A DNA stretch of 64,000 bases from Treponema succinifaciens DSM 2489 (lineage in GTDB: Bacteria > Spirochaetota > Spirochaetia > Treponematales > Treponemataceae): the NCBI RefSeq assembly GCF_000195275.1, contig NC_015385.1:1256501-1320500 (forward strand). The letters are read 5' to 3'. Under the pieces are notes generated by a model. It was not told the origin of the DNA and searched no databases. It saw only the letters and a program-made list of their open reading frames with translations. This document shows positions 24,466 through 32,835 of the stretch, in pieces. The translations under genes and the position numbers were made by a program. Within the stretch, counting starts at the first letter, position 1, and every line of letters begins with the position of its first letter.

Positions 24466-26256
24466 ATGAAAAAGTTTCTTTTAGGGGTTTTGGGCACTGT
24501 TATTGCAGGCATATTTGTAGCTTTATTTACTTTGTACATAAACAAAGAAAAAATAGATGTGAAATATAATCTTTCAGCGCCAATTTCTATTCCATCTGAA
24601 AAAGATTATGTGCAACAGTTAAGAATTCAAAATGTTGGAAACGCAACTGCAGAAAACTTAGTAATTACATTGAATGGTAACATTCAAAAATATGAAATAA
24701 AAAAATATTCAGAACAAGATAATATTCAAGAATTTGAACTGACTGATAGTAATGGGAAACAGATTTGTTATTCAAAACTTCCAAAGGACGGTTCTATCAT
24801 TATAACAATGAATATTAATGGTTCAGATTCCTTAAAAATAGATATTAAGCATGATAAAGGAAAAGCAACAGAAGTTTTTTCTTCTCAAACAAAGGTTGGA
24901 TTTGCATTGATTTTTTTTGCTGTATCTATGTTGTTTTATTTGTTATTTGGTGTAAAAAATCTTATCGACGATTATTGGATTACTTCTATTTTACAATATC
25001 ACCGAAAGAAAATATTTTCTCGTGACAAACCATTTTTATTGTCAGAATCGCGATGGAAAGAAATACGAGGAATGGCAATTGAGAATGAAATAGCATCTAT
25101 AAAAAGAGATTACTTCATTTCTGCAAAAGGATTGCAAGAGTCATCTGCCCTAAATTACTTGAATAATGATAAAATAAATAAATTAAAACTTGATAATGAG
25201 GAACAGAAAAAAATTATTTCAGCTGTAAAAGATTATTTTCTCAACGAATTTCGAAATTTGCGTAATATGTTGTATAGTAAAAATGATTATGTGGAAATCC
25301 TTTCAATTTCTAAACCTGATTTGGTAGAAGAATCTGTTTGGCTAATTGAAAGGGAAAAAACACTCTTATTATATGAGGAATTTATAAAATCCAAATGCTA
25401 TGAGATTTACGATGTTTCGAAAATTGTTCAAGTTATTGAAGATGCATTAGATATAAATATAATTTCTGACATCGAAAAAAACAAAATTACGCAAGATATA
25501 AAACAGTGGTGGCTAAAAAATCTAAAGCAGTGGATAAATGGATTATCATCAGATTCTGATAAAAAGTATATAGAACAATTTTTTCAAACAGAGAAACCTA
25601 ATTATTTTACACAATTTGAGTGGGACTCTATAAAAAATATTGCAAATGATAAATATTTGGAAATAATTTTGTATGAACTTTCTTATTCATCAAAGAATGA
25701 CTATGAAAAAATATTGAGAAAAGAAAAGCATGAAATAAACTATTTACCAGAAGATTGTTGTAAAAAAATAAAAAAATATACAGAGCAATTGTATTGCTTA
25801 TCCATAATGGAAGATTCACTTATTCTATCCCATAAAGAGTTAGTAGATAAATATGATTTTACTTTATTAGAATCTAAAAGAATAACAGCGATTCTTAAGT
25901 TGATTGACAAAGCTCAATCTATAGAAAAACTATTAAATTCTCCCGTAGAGGGTATTGATAAATTAGAAATTCCAGAAAGTGTAGAAAAATCATTTTGGAA
26001 TTCAATAATTGAATACAGAACTAAAAACGCTGAATTAAATGACAAACTTCAAGAAGTAAATAATGAAGAGTTAAAGCTGAAAGTAAAAATCGAAAAAGTC
26101 TTAAGCCAATTAACCTTTATAAATACAATTTTGGATTCACCAGATGAGATTGATAGAATTGAAGATTATGAAGATTTATTTTCCAAAGGAAATTATGAGA
26201 ATTTAAGAAAAATCAAAGACTTATTAGAAAGTAATAATACAAGAGAAAAGGAATAA
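24466..26256 (+). CDS. Two-pass membrane protein of unknown function in the restriction operon
   Basis: 596 aa; I do not recognise it. A membrane helix at residues 5-24 is followed by an extracytoplasmic beta-rich domain of about 120 residues containing QLRIQNVGNATAENLVITL, a CARDB/Ig-like pattern. A second helix (FALIFFAVSMLFYLLFGV, about 146-165) returns the chain to the cytoplasm. The remaining 430 residues are charged and helical with many Glu/Lys/Ile, likely coiled coil or repeats. The gene is more AT-rich than its neighbours. It lies 15 bases after mod and one base before the DUF1016 gene, so it is co-transcribed with the restriction genes. Confidence 0.75.
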   Translation: MKKFLLGVLGTVIAGIFVALFTLYINKEKIDVKYNLSAPISIPSEKDYVQQLRIQNVGNATAENLVITLNGNIQKYEIKKYSEQDNIQEFELTDSNGKQICYSKLPKDGSIIITMNINGSDSLKIDIKHDKGKATEVFSSQTKVGFALIFFAVSMLFYLLFGVKNLIDDYWITSILQYHRKKIFSRDKPFLLSESRWKEIRGMAIENEIASIKRDYFISAKGLQESSALNYLNNDKINKLKLDNEEQKKIISAVKDYFLNEFRNLRNMLYSKNDYVEILSISKPDLVEESVWLIEREKTLLLYEEFIKSKCYEIYDVSKIVQVIEDALDINIISDIEKNKITQDIKQWWLKNLKQWINGLSSDSDKKYIEQFFQTEKPNYFTQFEWDSIKNIANDKYLEIILYELSYSSKNDYEKILRKEKHEINYLPEDCCKKIKKYTEQLYCLSIMEDSLILSHKELVDKYDFTLLESKRITAILKLIDKAQSIEKLLNSPVEGIDKLEIPESVEKSFWNSIIEYRTKNAELNDKLQEVNNEELKLKVKIEKVLSQLTFINTILDSPDEIDRIEDYEDLFSKGNYENLRKIKDLLESNNTREKE

Positions 26257-26257
26257 A

Positions 26258-26896
26258 ATGAACCAAGAACTGATCACCGCTGTAGAAGCAGTAAAAAAAA
26301 CAATTTTACAGTCTCAGTATCAGGCAGCGAAGGAAACTACTCGCGTTCAGCTAATTCTTTATTATGGCATTGGTCGTTATCTTTCTTCAAAAAAAGGAAA
26401 AAAAAACTGGGGAACAAGCGTTCTTGAAACCATAAGTTCTCAACTTAGAAAGGAACTGCCTGGATTACGCGGATTTTCGGCTACAAGTCTTAAGAAAATG
26501 CGTCTTTTTTATGAAAACTGGAATTTCTTAGAAGATTCTGATTCGTCCGTTATGACGGACGAATTGCCCGAAAAACTTAATTCGTCAGACACGTCTGACG
26601 AATTAACAGCAATAATTCCAATTTCGGATTTTAAGCTTTCGGGAATCAATCTTGCAGACTTTCCTGTAGAAGATTTTTTCAAAGTTCCTTTTTCTCATCA
26701 TATAGCAATTTTCAGCAAAGTAAAAAATCTTCAGGAACGCTACTATTACATTTATCGAGTTGTAGAAGAAAACTTACAGGTAGATACTCCAGTAACAAGT
26801 GAGGAAATCAAAGCCGTCGCCGAGCGGATCAATAGAAAACTCGCCGAAATAAATGGCCTTGATGACGAAGATTCAAAAAACGTAAAAAAAAACTGA
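26258..26896 (+). CDS. Truncated DUF1016 (YhcG-like) protein fused to transposase sequence
   Basis: 212 aa. Residues 1-170 match the DUF1016 N-terminal domain ([70 protein letters not shown]). The PD-(D/E)XK nuclease half that should follow is gone. From about residue 172 ([20 protein letters not shown]) the sequence resembles an IS1182 transposase instead. Two palindromic inserts (26541-26564 and 26579-26604) lie in frame at residues 95-116. As it stands the protein should lack nuclease activity. Confidence 0.75.
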   Translation: MNQELITAVEAVKKTILQSQYQAAKETTRVQLILYYGIGRYLSSKKGKKNWGTSVLETISSQLRKELPGLRGFSATSLKKMRLFYENWNFLEDSDSSVMTDELPEKLNSSDTSDELTAIIPISDFKLSGINLADFPVEDFFKVPFSHHIAIFSKVKNLQERYYYIYRVVEENLQVDTPVTSEEIKAVAERINRKLAEINGLDDEDSKNVKKN

Positions 26897-27087
26897 AGAA
26901 AGCAAAACGCCAGATTGAAAAGGATTATCTTCCAAGAAAAGAAAAATACGAAAAAGCAGACGCCACTTTTAATAACAGAAACAGCTACTCAAAGACAGAC
27001 GAAGACGCAACTTTCATGCGGATGAAGGAAGACCACATGATCAATGGTCAGCTCAAACCAGAAGTATTAACAACTATCATGGATTGA
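26783..27087 (+). pseudogene. IS1182-family transposase fragment
   Basis: The fragment begins in the frame of the DUF1016 gene and shifts frame near 26890. It then reads [40 protein letters not shown] and HMINGQLKP before ending at TGA 27085. The [19 protein letters not shown] stretch is diagnostic of IS1182 transposases. Both ends of the original element are gone. Confidence 0.8.
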
Positions 27088-27098
27088 TAGTTGTTAAT
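27066..27098. terminator. Hairpin at the right edge of the transposase remnant
   Basis: ATTAACAACTATC pairs perfectly with GATAGTTGTTAAT around a 7-base loop. It is not followed by a real T tract, so it may be a former IS end or a weak terminator. Confidence 0.5.
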
Positions 27099-27157
27099 GT
27101 TTATAGTTGAAGTACAAGGAGGAGTCTTCGAGTGCCAGCGTATTTAAGCTTTTGAAA

Positions 27158-27358
27158 ATGAAAAAGACAGATATTTTGATTTCAATATTTATGATGACCC
27201 TTGCCGGCTGCTCTGGAAAAAATAAAACGGCAGATAAATCCCTTGGAAAACAGACTGTATGGTTGGCGAATCCGATTCATTAATCATCTGCAGAAGAAAT
27301 TGTAGAACAGTTGAACGTAAAGTTCGCGGTTCCGAAAATGGCAGATAATAAAATCTAA
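27158..27358 (+). pseudogene. Small lipoprotein with in-frame stop
   Basis: ATG at 27158 encodes a lipoprotein signal (DILISIFMMTLAGC) and ends at TAA 27281 after 41 codons. The same frame continues SSAEEIVEQLNVKFAVPKMA to TAA 27356. A tyrosine codon changed to TAA would explain it. The family is not recognised. Confidence 0.5.
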
Positions 27359-27380
27359 ATTTAGAAGTGAACAATGTTTT

Positions 27381-27408
27381 TCCCGGGGAATTTTCCTCGG
27401 GATTTTTT
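27381..27408 (+). terminator. Terminator closing the island
   Basis: A 10-bp stem, TCCCGGGGAA / TTCCTCGGGA with one G-T pair, is followed by TTTTTT. Confidence 0.88.
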
Positions 27409-27440
27409 GTGTGAATAAAAATTCATTTATCTTATTTCAA

Positions 27441-27469
27441 TTGATACTATCTGAAAAAACTTGTATACT
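27441..27469 (+). promoter_or_regulatory. Promoter of the DEAD-box helicase gene
   Basis: TTGATA (27441-27446) and TATACT (27464-27469) are 17 bases apart, about 75 bases before the start codon, leaving an AT-rich leader. Confidence 0.65.
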
Positions 27470-27543
27470 TATTTAAATATTTATAATATAGAAAGAAATT
27501 TACTTTTATCGAAAAGATGCAATTATATTTTTAGGATTTAGCA

Positions 27544-29148
27544 ATGAAATTTACAGAATTTTCTTTACACGAGAGCCTTTTGCAGGGAATTGAAGGTGCA
27601 GGCTACGTGGATTGTACGCCTGTTCAGGAGCAGGTTTTAAAGTCTTCTTTGGAAGGAAGGGATTTGTATGTTCAGTCGCAGACAGGAACTGGAAAAACTG
27701 CGGCGTATTTAACAAGCGTTATTCAGGAGCTTTTGACACGCGGAGAGTCGGCTGGAAAAAAGGCTTTGGTTATGGTTCCTACAAGAGAACTTGCGGTTCA
27801 GGTTCAGGAAGAAGCCCAGAAGCTTGCAAAGTTCACTTCACTTAAATGCGCAAGTTTCTATGGCGGTGTTGGCTATGACAAGCAGGTTGCGTCCTTGAAG
27901 AAAGGCGTGGACATTATGATTGGAACTCCGGGACGCGTAATCGACTTGAACCATGGAAACCAGATGGATTTGAGTTCTGTTGCTTTTCTTGTGATTGATG
28001 AAGCCGACAGGATGTTTGACATGGGATTTTATCCGGATTTAAGAACGCTTATAAAAGTTTTGCCTTCAAGCGAGCAACGGCAGACTATGCTTTTTAGTGC
28101 GACCTTGAATTCCTATGTAAAAAATCTTGCTTGGGAATATACGCGCAATCCGGCAGAAATTACAATCGCCGCGGAAAACATAACTGTTGACGAAATTGCC
28201 CAGGAGCTTTTCCATGTTTCAAGCGATGACAAAATGAAACTTTTGCTTGGAATTATTTCGCATGAAAAGCCTGAAAGCCTGATTGTTTTCTGCAACACAA
28301 AAAAGAGCTGCGAGATTGTCGCAAAACGTCTTAAAATGAACGGATTTGAAAGCGAGTTCATAATAGGAGATCTTCCGCAGAAAAAGCGTCTGACCATAAT
28401 GGACAAATTTAAAGCTGGAGCTATAAAGTGTCTTGTTGCTACGGATGTCGCTGCCCGTGGAATTGACGTGAACGACCTTGCGATGGTTATAAACTACGAC
28501 TTGCCAAATGAGGCTGAAAATTACGTGCATCGAATTGGAAGAACTGCCCGTGCCGGAAAATCAGGAAAGGCTTTCACTTTTTGCAGCGAGCAGGACGTTT
28601 ATTCCTTGCCGCCAATTGAGCGTTATATCGAAAAGTCCATTCCTAGCTGTGTTGCAGATGAATCCATGTTTGCCGAAGACAAAAGCGCAGGTGTTTATAT
28701 AAAGCTTGACAGCTATCACGAAGATTACAATGACAAAAGCGAATTTGGCCGCCGCCGCGCAGCTGAATATAATAGAAAAAATGGCAATTCAGACAGAAGA
28801 CGATCTTCAAAAAAAGGAAGCGGACGTTATTCTTCACGCAACGAGGAAGCCAAAAAAGAATACAAGCGCGACAGGCGTGTTTATATTGATGAAGATAAAC
28901 TTGCCTCAATGTCAACAGAAGAGCGCATGAAAATTTACAAGGAAAAATATGCGTCTTTTGCATCCGGCTCATCTTATAATAAGCAGAAAATTTCTACAAA
29001 AAAACAGGGCGTTGCAAAGAAAAATTCTTCAGTGCAAAAAAATGCTTCAGGGAAAAAGAATTATTCTTCAAAGTCTGCTGAATCTAAAAAAACGTCTCAG
29101 AAAAAAAGCGTGTTTGCTAGAATAAAATCCTTCTTTGGAAAAAAATAA
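27544..29148 (+). CDS. DEAD-box ATP-dependent RNA helicase
   Basis: 534 aa. Motifs in order: Q motif TPVQEQ, Walker A SQTGTGKTAAY, PTRELA, TPGR, IDEADRMFDMGF, FSAT, IVFCNTKKSCE, TDVAARGIDV and YVHRIGRTARAG. Residues about 400-534 form a Lys/Ser/Arg-rich tail typical of RhlE/CsdA-like helicases that bind rRNA or mRNA without specificity. It probably works in ribosome assembly, mRNA decay or cold adaptation. The ABC-F gene starts 14 bases later and is likely co-transcribed. Confidence 0.93.
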   Translation: MKFTEFSLHESLLQGIEGAGYVDCTPVQEQVLKSSLEGRDLYVQSQTGTGKTAAYLTSVIQELLTRGESAGKKALVMVPTRELAVQVQEEAQKLAKFTSLKCASFYGGVGYDKQVASLKKGVDIMIGTPGRVIDLNHGNQMDLSSVAFLVIDEADRMFDMGFYPDLRTLIKVLPSSEQRQTMLFSATLNSYVKNLAWEYTRNPAEITIAAENITVDEIAQELFHVSSDDKMKLLLGIISHEKPESLIVFCNTKKSCEIVAKRLKMNGFESEFIIGDLPQKKRLTIMDKFKAGAIKCLVATDVAARGIDVNDLAMVINYDLPNEAENYVHRIGRTARAGKSGKAFTFCSEQDVYSLPPIERYIEKSIPSCVADESMFAEDKSAGVYIKLDSYHEDYNDKSEFGRRRAAEYNRKNGNSDRRRSSKKGSGRYSSRNEEAKKEYKRDRRVYIDEDKLASMSTEERMKIYKEKYASFASGSSYNKQKISTKKQGVAKKNSSVQKNASGKKNYSSKSAESKKTSQKKSVFARIKSFFGKK

Positions 29149-29162
29149 ATCGGAGAAAAAAA

Positions 29163-30803
29163 TTGATTACAGTAACAGACGTAAGCCTAAAGTTTAGTGA
29201 AAAACCTTTGTTCAAAGATGTGAACATAAAATTTATGAAAGGAAACTGCTACGGAATTATCGGTGCGAACGGAGCAGGCAAGTCAACTTTCTTGAAAATT
29301 CTTTCTGGCGAAATCGAACATGATACGGGAACAATCACAATTACTCCCGGCGAGCGTATGTCGGTTTTAAGCCAGGATCACTTTAAGTATGACGGATATT
29401 CGGTAAAGGAAACCGTAAAAATGGGCTACCCGAAGCTTTATCAGCTGGAAAAAGATATTGATGCAATTTATGCAAAGGAAGATTTTTCTGATGAAGATGG
29501 AATGAAGGCTGCGGATATGCAGGCGGAATTTGGTGAGCTTGGTGGCTACGAGGCTGAAAATCAGATTGAGCAGATGCTTTCTGGTCTTGGTCTTGAGGAA
29601 GAATTCCACGACAGAATGATGAGCGAGCTGGATGAAAGCCAAAAAGTGCGCGTGCTTCTTGCTCAGGCTCTTTTTGGAAATCCTGACTATCTTATCCTCG
29701 ATGAGCCTACAAACGGTCTTGACCTTGAGTCCATTATTTGGCTTGAAGAATTTCTTTTGGAATTTGAAAACTGCGTTATTGTTGTTTCTCATGACCGTCA
29801 CTTTTTGAATGCGGTCTGCACATTTACTTGCGATATTGACTACGGAAAAATCACCCAGTTTACCGGAAACTATGATTTCTGGTATCAGATGAGCCAGATT
29901 CTTCAAAAGCAGGCAAAAGATCAGCAAAAAAAACGCGAAGACAAAATGGCAGACCTTAAGCAGTTTATCCAGCGTTTTGCAAGCAATGTTTCAAAGTCAG
30001 GTCAAGCTTCGAGCCGCAAAAAAATGCTTGAAAAAATGGAGCTTGAGGATATTCCCGTTACAAGCCGCAAATTTCCTTATGTTGGATTTCAGCCTGAACG
30101 CGAGATTGGGAACTTTGTCCTTACCGCTGAGAAATTGAATTCAAAGGACGACGATGGAAATGTTCTGCTCAATGACTTTAGCATTACAATTCATCCTGGT
30201 GAAAAAGTCGCTTTTGTTGGAATGGAGCATAACTCAATAACTTCATTCTTCGATATTGTTTCGGAAACAAAAAAGCCTGAAAGCGGAACTTACAGCTGGG
30301 GTCAGACTACGAGCCATAGCTATATGGGTCGCGACAATTCAGCGTATTTTAACAACGAACTTACAATAACTGACTGGCTCAAGCAATATTCTCCTGATCA
30401 GGATGATGCTTATGTACGCGGATTTTTGGGACGTATGCTTTTTTCCGGCGATGATGGACTAAAAAAGGTAAAGGTTCTTTCAGGAGGCGAAAAAGTGCGC
30501 TGTATGCTTTCAAAAATGATGCTTAGCGGTGCAAATGTTCTGATTCTTGACGATCCTACAAACCACTTGGATCTTGAGTCAATTGAAAGCTTGAACGAAG
30601 GTCTTGTAAAGTTTCCGGGCGTTGTAATGTTTTCAAGCCACGACCATGAGTTCATTTCGACAATTGCAAACAGAATCATCGAAATTACTCCAAAGGGAAT
30701 AATCGACCGAATGATGAATTTTGATGATTATCTCAAGGATGATCAGGTTAAGCAGCTTAGAAAAGAATATTACGCTGGCTTGAATAAAAAGATAAGAATC
30801 TGA
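29163..30803 (+). CDS. ABC-F family ATPase (YbiT/YkpA-like) with one degenerate ATP site
   Basis: 546 aa from a TTG start with a GGAG site. NBD1 has Walker A GANGAGKST, Walker B plus Glu in YLILDEPTNGLD and the switch His in VVSHDRHFL, but its signature is SELDESQ instead of LSGGQ. NBD2 has a good signature (VLSGGEKVRCML), but its Walker A reads GMEHNSITS without the Lys, and its catalytic Glu is Asp (LILDDPTNHLD). ATP sites form between the two domains, so site 1 is intact and site 2 is degraded in all three elements. ABC-F proteins act on the ribosomal E site. There are no membrane segments. Confidence 0.9.
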   Translation: MITVTDVSLKFSEKPLFKDVNIKFMKGNCYGIIGANGAGKSTFLKILSGEIEHDTGTITITPGERMSVLSQDHFKYDGYSVKETVKMGYPKLYQLEKDIDAIYAKEDFSDEDGMKAADMQAEFGELGGYEAENQIEQMLSGLGLEEEFHDRMMSELDESQKVRVLLAQALFGNPDYLILDEPTNGLDLESIIWLEEFLLEFENCVIVVSHDRHFLNAVCTFTCDIDYGKITQFTGNYDFWYQMSQILQKQAKDQQKKREDKMADLKQFIQRFASNVSKSGQASSRKKMLEKMELEDIPVTSRKFPYVGFQPEREIGNFVLTAEKLNSKDDDGNVLLNDFSITIHPGEKVAFVGMEHNSITSFFDIVSETKKPESGTYSWGQTTSHSYMGRDNSAYFNNELTITDWLKQYSPDQDDAYVRGFLGRMLFSGDDGLKKVKVLSGGEKVRCMLSKMMLSGANVLILDDPTNHLDLESIESLNEGLVKFPGVVMFSSHDHEFISTIANRIIEITPKGIIDRMMNFDDYLKDDQVKQLRKEYYAGLNKKIRI

Positions 30804-30823
30804 TTTCAGAGAAAGTCTTTATG

Positions 30824-30867
30824 AATCCGTGCATTGCATTTTGTTTGCTTTGCGCGGATTTTTTTTG
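30824..30867 (+). terminator. Terminator of the helicase/ABC-F unit
   Basis: AATCCGTGCA (30824-30833) pairs with TGCGCGGATT (30851-30860), one G-T pair, followed by TTTTTT. Confidence 0.85.
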
Positions 30868-30873
30868 CAAAAA

Positions 30874-32826
30874 TTAGAATTCTATCCAGTCGCCGTCTGT
30901 TGTTAAGTACCAGTCCGCAAGAAGAATCTGTGACCTTGGATTGTACCAGGAAATGCTTCCATTATAGTTAAGAACTGCGACTCTATCTTTTGATGCGGCG
31001 GCCTTTAGCGGCATAGAAGCGGAGCGGCGGAATACAGTTGTTTTTCCTGCTGAAATGTTGTATGAGCGTACTTGGTTTTTACCGATGTTTGTGAATACAA
31101 ACGGATATTCAAGTTCTGTAAATGCAGCGGCATCTTCTGACTGCAACGTGAACAGCGAATTTTGGATTCCAGACTTCGGATAGTAAGAAAATACAAATGT
31201 CTTAGATGTGCCGTTTACCGAGTCAATTGAAATTCCGTATACAGGAGAATTTTCCTTGTTTTCATCATAGCTTAGAGAGAAAACAACATCTCCATTGAAT
31301 TTGAGCGGAACAGTTTCTTTTGTCTGGGTGTTTACAGAAACGACTGCGGAATCTCCTTTTCCTGTAGAAGTTTTTGCAACGACAACGAGATTTTCATTTA
31401 CAAGAACCGCATCTTGAACCGAAGTTCCTGTGTATACAGTTGAATTTGCTCCAGTTCCCATGTCATAGATTGCGACTATTGAAGTTCCAAGAATATAGAC
31501 AATTTTATTTTTGAATACTCTTAAGTTTTTAAGCTGAGCAGATGGTGTGAATAAAGTCTTTGTATTTTCGCTTCCGTCCAAAGACATCTGCTGAACTGGA
31601 CGCTGTGTGCCTTTTGACCACAAAATGAGAGAATCGTTGTACTTTAGAATATTTGTATGCGAAAAACTAGAGCCAAGCCTGTACATGGCTTTTGTGTCAT
31701 AAGAAGTTTTAAATATTGCGTTTTTTGTCAAAAGATAGAAAAGGGTTTCATCAGAATCAATATCGTAGATTTTCTGGTACATATTTTCTGTGATTGCAAA
31801 AATGCTGTACAGCTCAGATTCTGGAATGTCTGTCATGGAATAGAGCGCTCCATTTTGTGTTCCTAGCATTACAGTTTCTGCATTTTTTGCGGCGCAGGTA
31901 AATTTGTCGCGGCTTTTTAGTCCTGTAAAATTCTTAATGATAAGCGGTGAGGCTGCCGATTTTCCTGTAAGAAGTTTTTTTAATGATTCTTGATCTACAA
32001 GTTGCAACGAGAAATTTTTTCCGCCGTCAGCTATAAAATAAAGTCCCTGCTTGTCTTCGTGGCTGGATTTAGAAGTGAAAATGATCGGCGAATTTGCCTG
32101 ATACTGAGCAAGTGTTTTGCCTGAAGTCGCATCGATTATAAATATTGTATTGTTTTTTTCTCCGGCAATAAATCTGTTTTTGAAATTCCCTGTGCCAAAA
32201 AGTGTAAGCTGGTTCAATGAGCTTGGTGCGGAAAATTTCGCCTTGACTTTCATTCCGATTAAATCGTAATAATAGAGCGTTCCAGATTTTGAGTACATGA
32301 CGGCAGTTTTTTCTGAATCGCCTGTTAGAATGAGCGGAACAATTCCTGAAACATCGGTTGCTTTTTTTATTACAGTTCCAGTGCGCGCATTTAGAACAAA
32401 AGTTCCGTTTACCGCCGTTGTTCCTGCAAAAAGATATTTTCCCTTTGCTGAAAACGAAATTGAAACTATTGAGTTTGCGAATTTCTTGGAGAACTTCTTT
32501 GCGTAAGTCTTTGAATCTATTACAGTCAGCCTGTGATTTGAAACTCCGTCTGTTTCGTAAACCGCGATGTCTCCGTAAACTGGATTTTTTGCCACAAGCC
32601 GCACTTGCAGGTCTGAAACCTGGTAGTGGTCGCCCATTCCGTCCGAAGTCCATTTTATAATAAATCCGTCGTTTCCCACTGAATAAAAGGAGTTGTCAGA
32701 AGAAGATTCTGTTTCCGAAGAGAGCAGGGCGTTGACTTTTCCTTCATGTGACTGAGTTGAAGCTATTGTCTGAGAGTAAAGGCTGAACGATAAGAATAGC
32801 AGAACGATATTTATGAGTTTTTTCAT
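30874..32826 (-). CDS. Secreted WD40-like beta-propeller protein
   Basis: 650 aa with a signal peptide (LINIVLLFLSFSLYSQ). Repeats such as FYSVGNDGFIIKWTSDG and SISFSAKGKYLFAGTTAVNG show WD40/YVTN-type propeller blades. It is the last gene of the rpsB-to-rseP operon, nine bases after rseP, so its role may be linked to envelope processing. The function is unknown; the protein is periplasmic or surface-facing by its signal. Confidence 0.75.
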   Translation of the reverse strand: MKKLINIVLLFLSFSLYSQTIASTQSHEGKVNALLSSETESSSDNSFYSVGNDGFIIKWTSDGMGDHYQVSDLQVRLVAKNPVYGDIAVYETDGVSNHRLTVIDSKTYAKKFSKKFANSIVSISFSAKGKYLFAGTTAVNGTFVLNARTGTVIKKATDVSGIVPLILTGDSEKTAVMYSKSGTLYYYDLIGMKVKAKFSAPSSLNQLTLFGTGNFKNRFIAGEKNNTIFIIDATSGKTLAQYQANSPIIFTSKSSHEDKQGLYFIADGGKNFSLQLVDQESLKKLLTGKSAASPLIIKNFTGLKSRDKFTCAAKNAETVMLGTQNGALYSMTDIPESELYSIFAITENMYQKIYDIDSDETLFYLLTKNAIFKTSYDTKAMYRLGSSFSHTNILKYNDSLILWSKGTQRPVQQMSLDGSENTKTLFTPSAQLKNLRVFKNKIVYILGTSIVAIYDMGTGANSTVYTGTSVQDAVLVNENLVVVAKTSTGKGDSAVVSVNTQTKETVPLKFNGDVVFSLSYDENKENSPVYGISIDSVNGTSKTFVFSYYPKSGIQNSLFTLQSEDAAAFTELEYPFVFTNIGKNQVRSYNISAGKTTVFRRSASMPLKAAASKDRVAVLNYNGSISWYNPRSQILLADWYLTTDGDWIEF

Positions 32827-32835
32827 GGAAAACCT

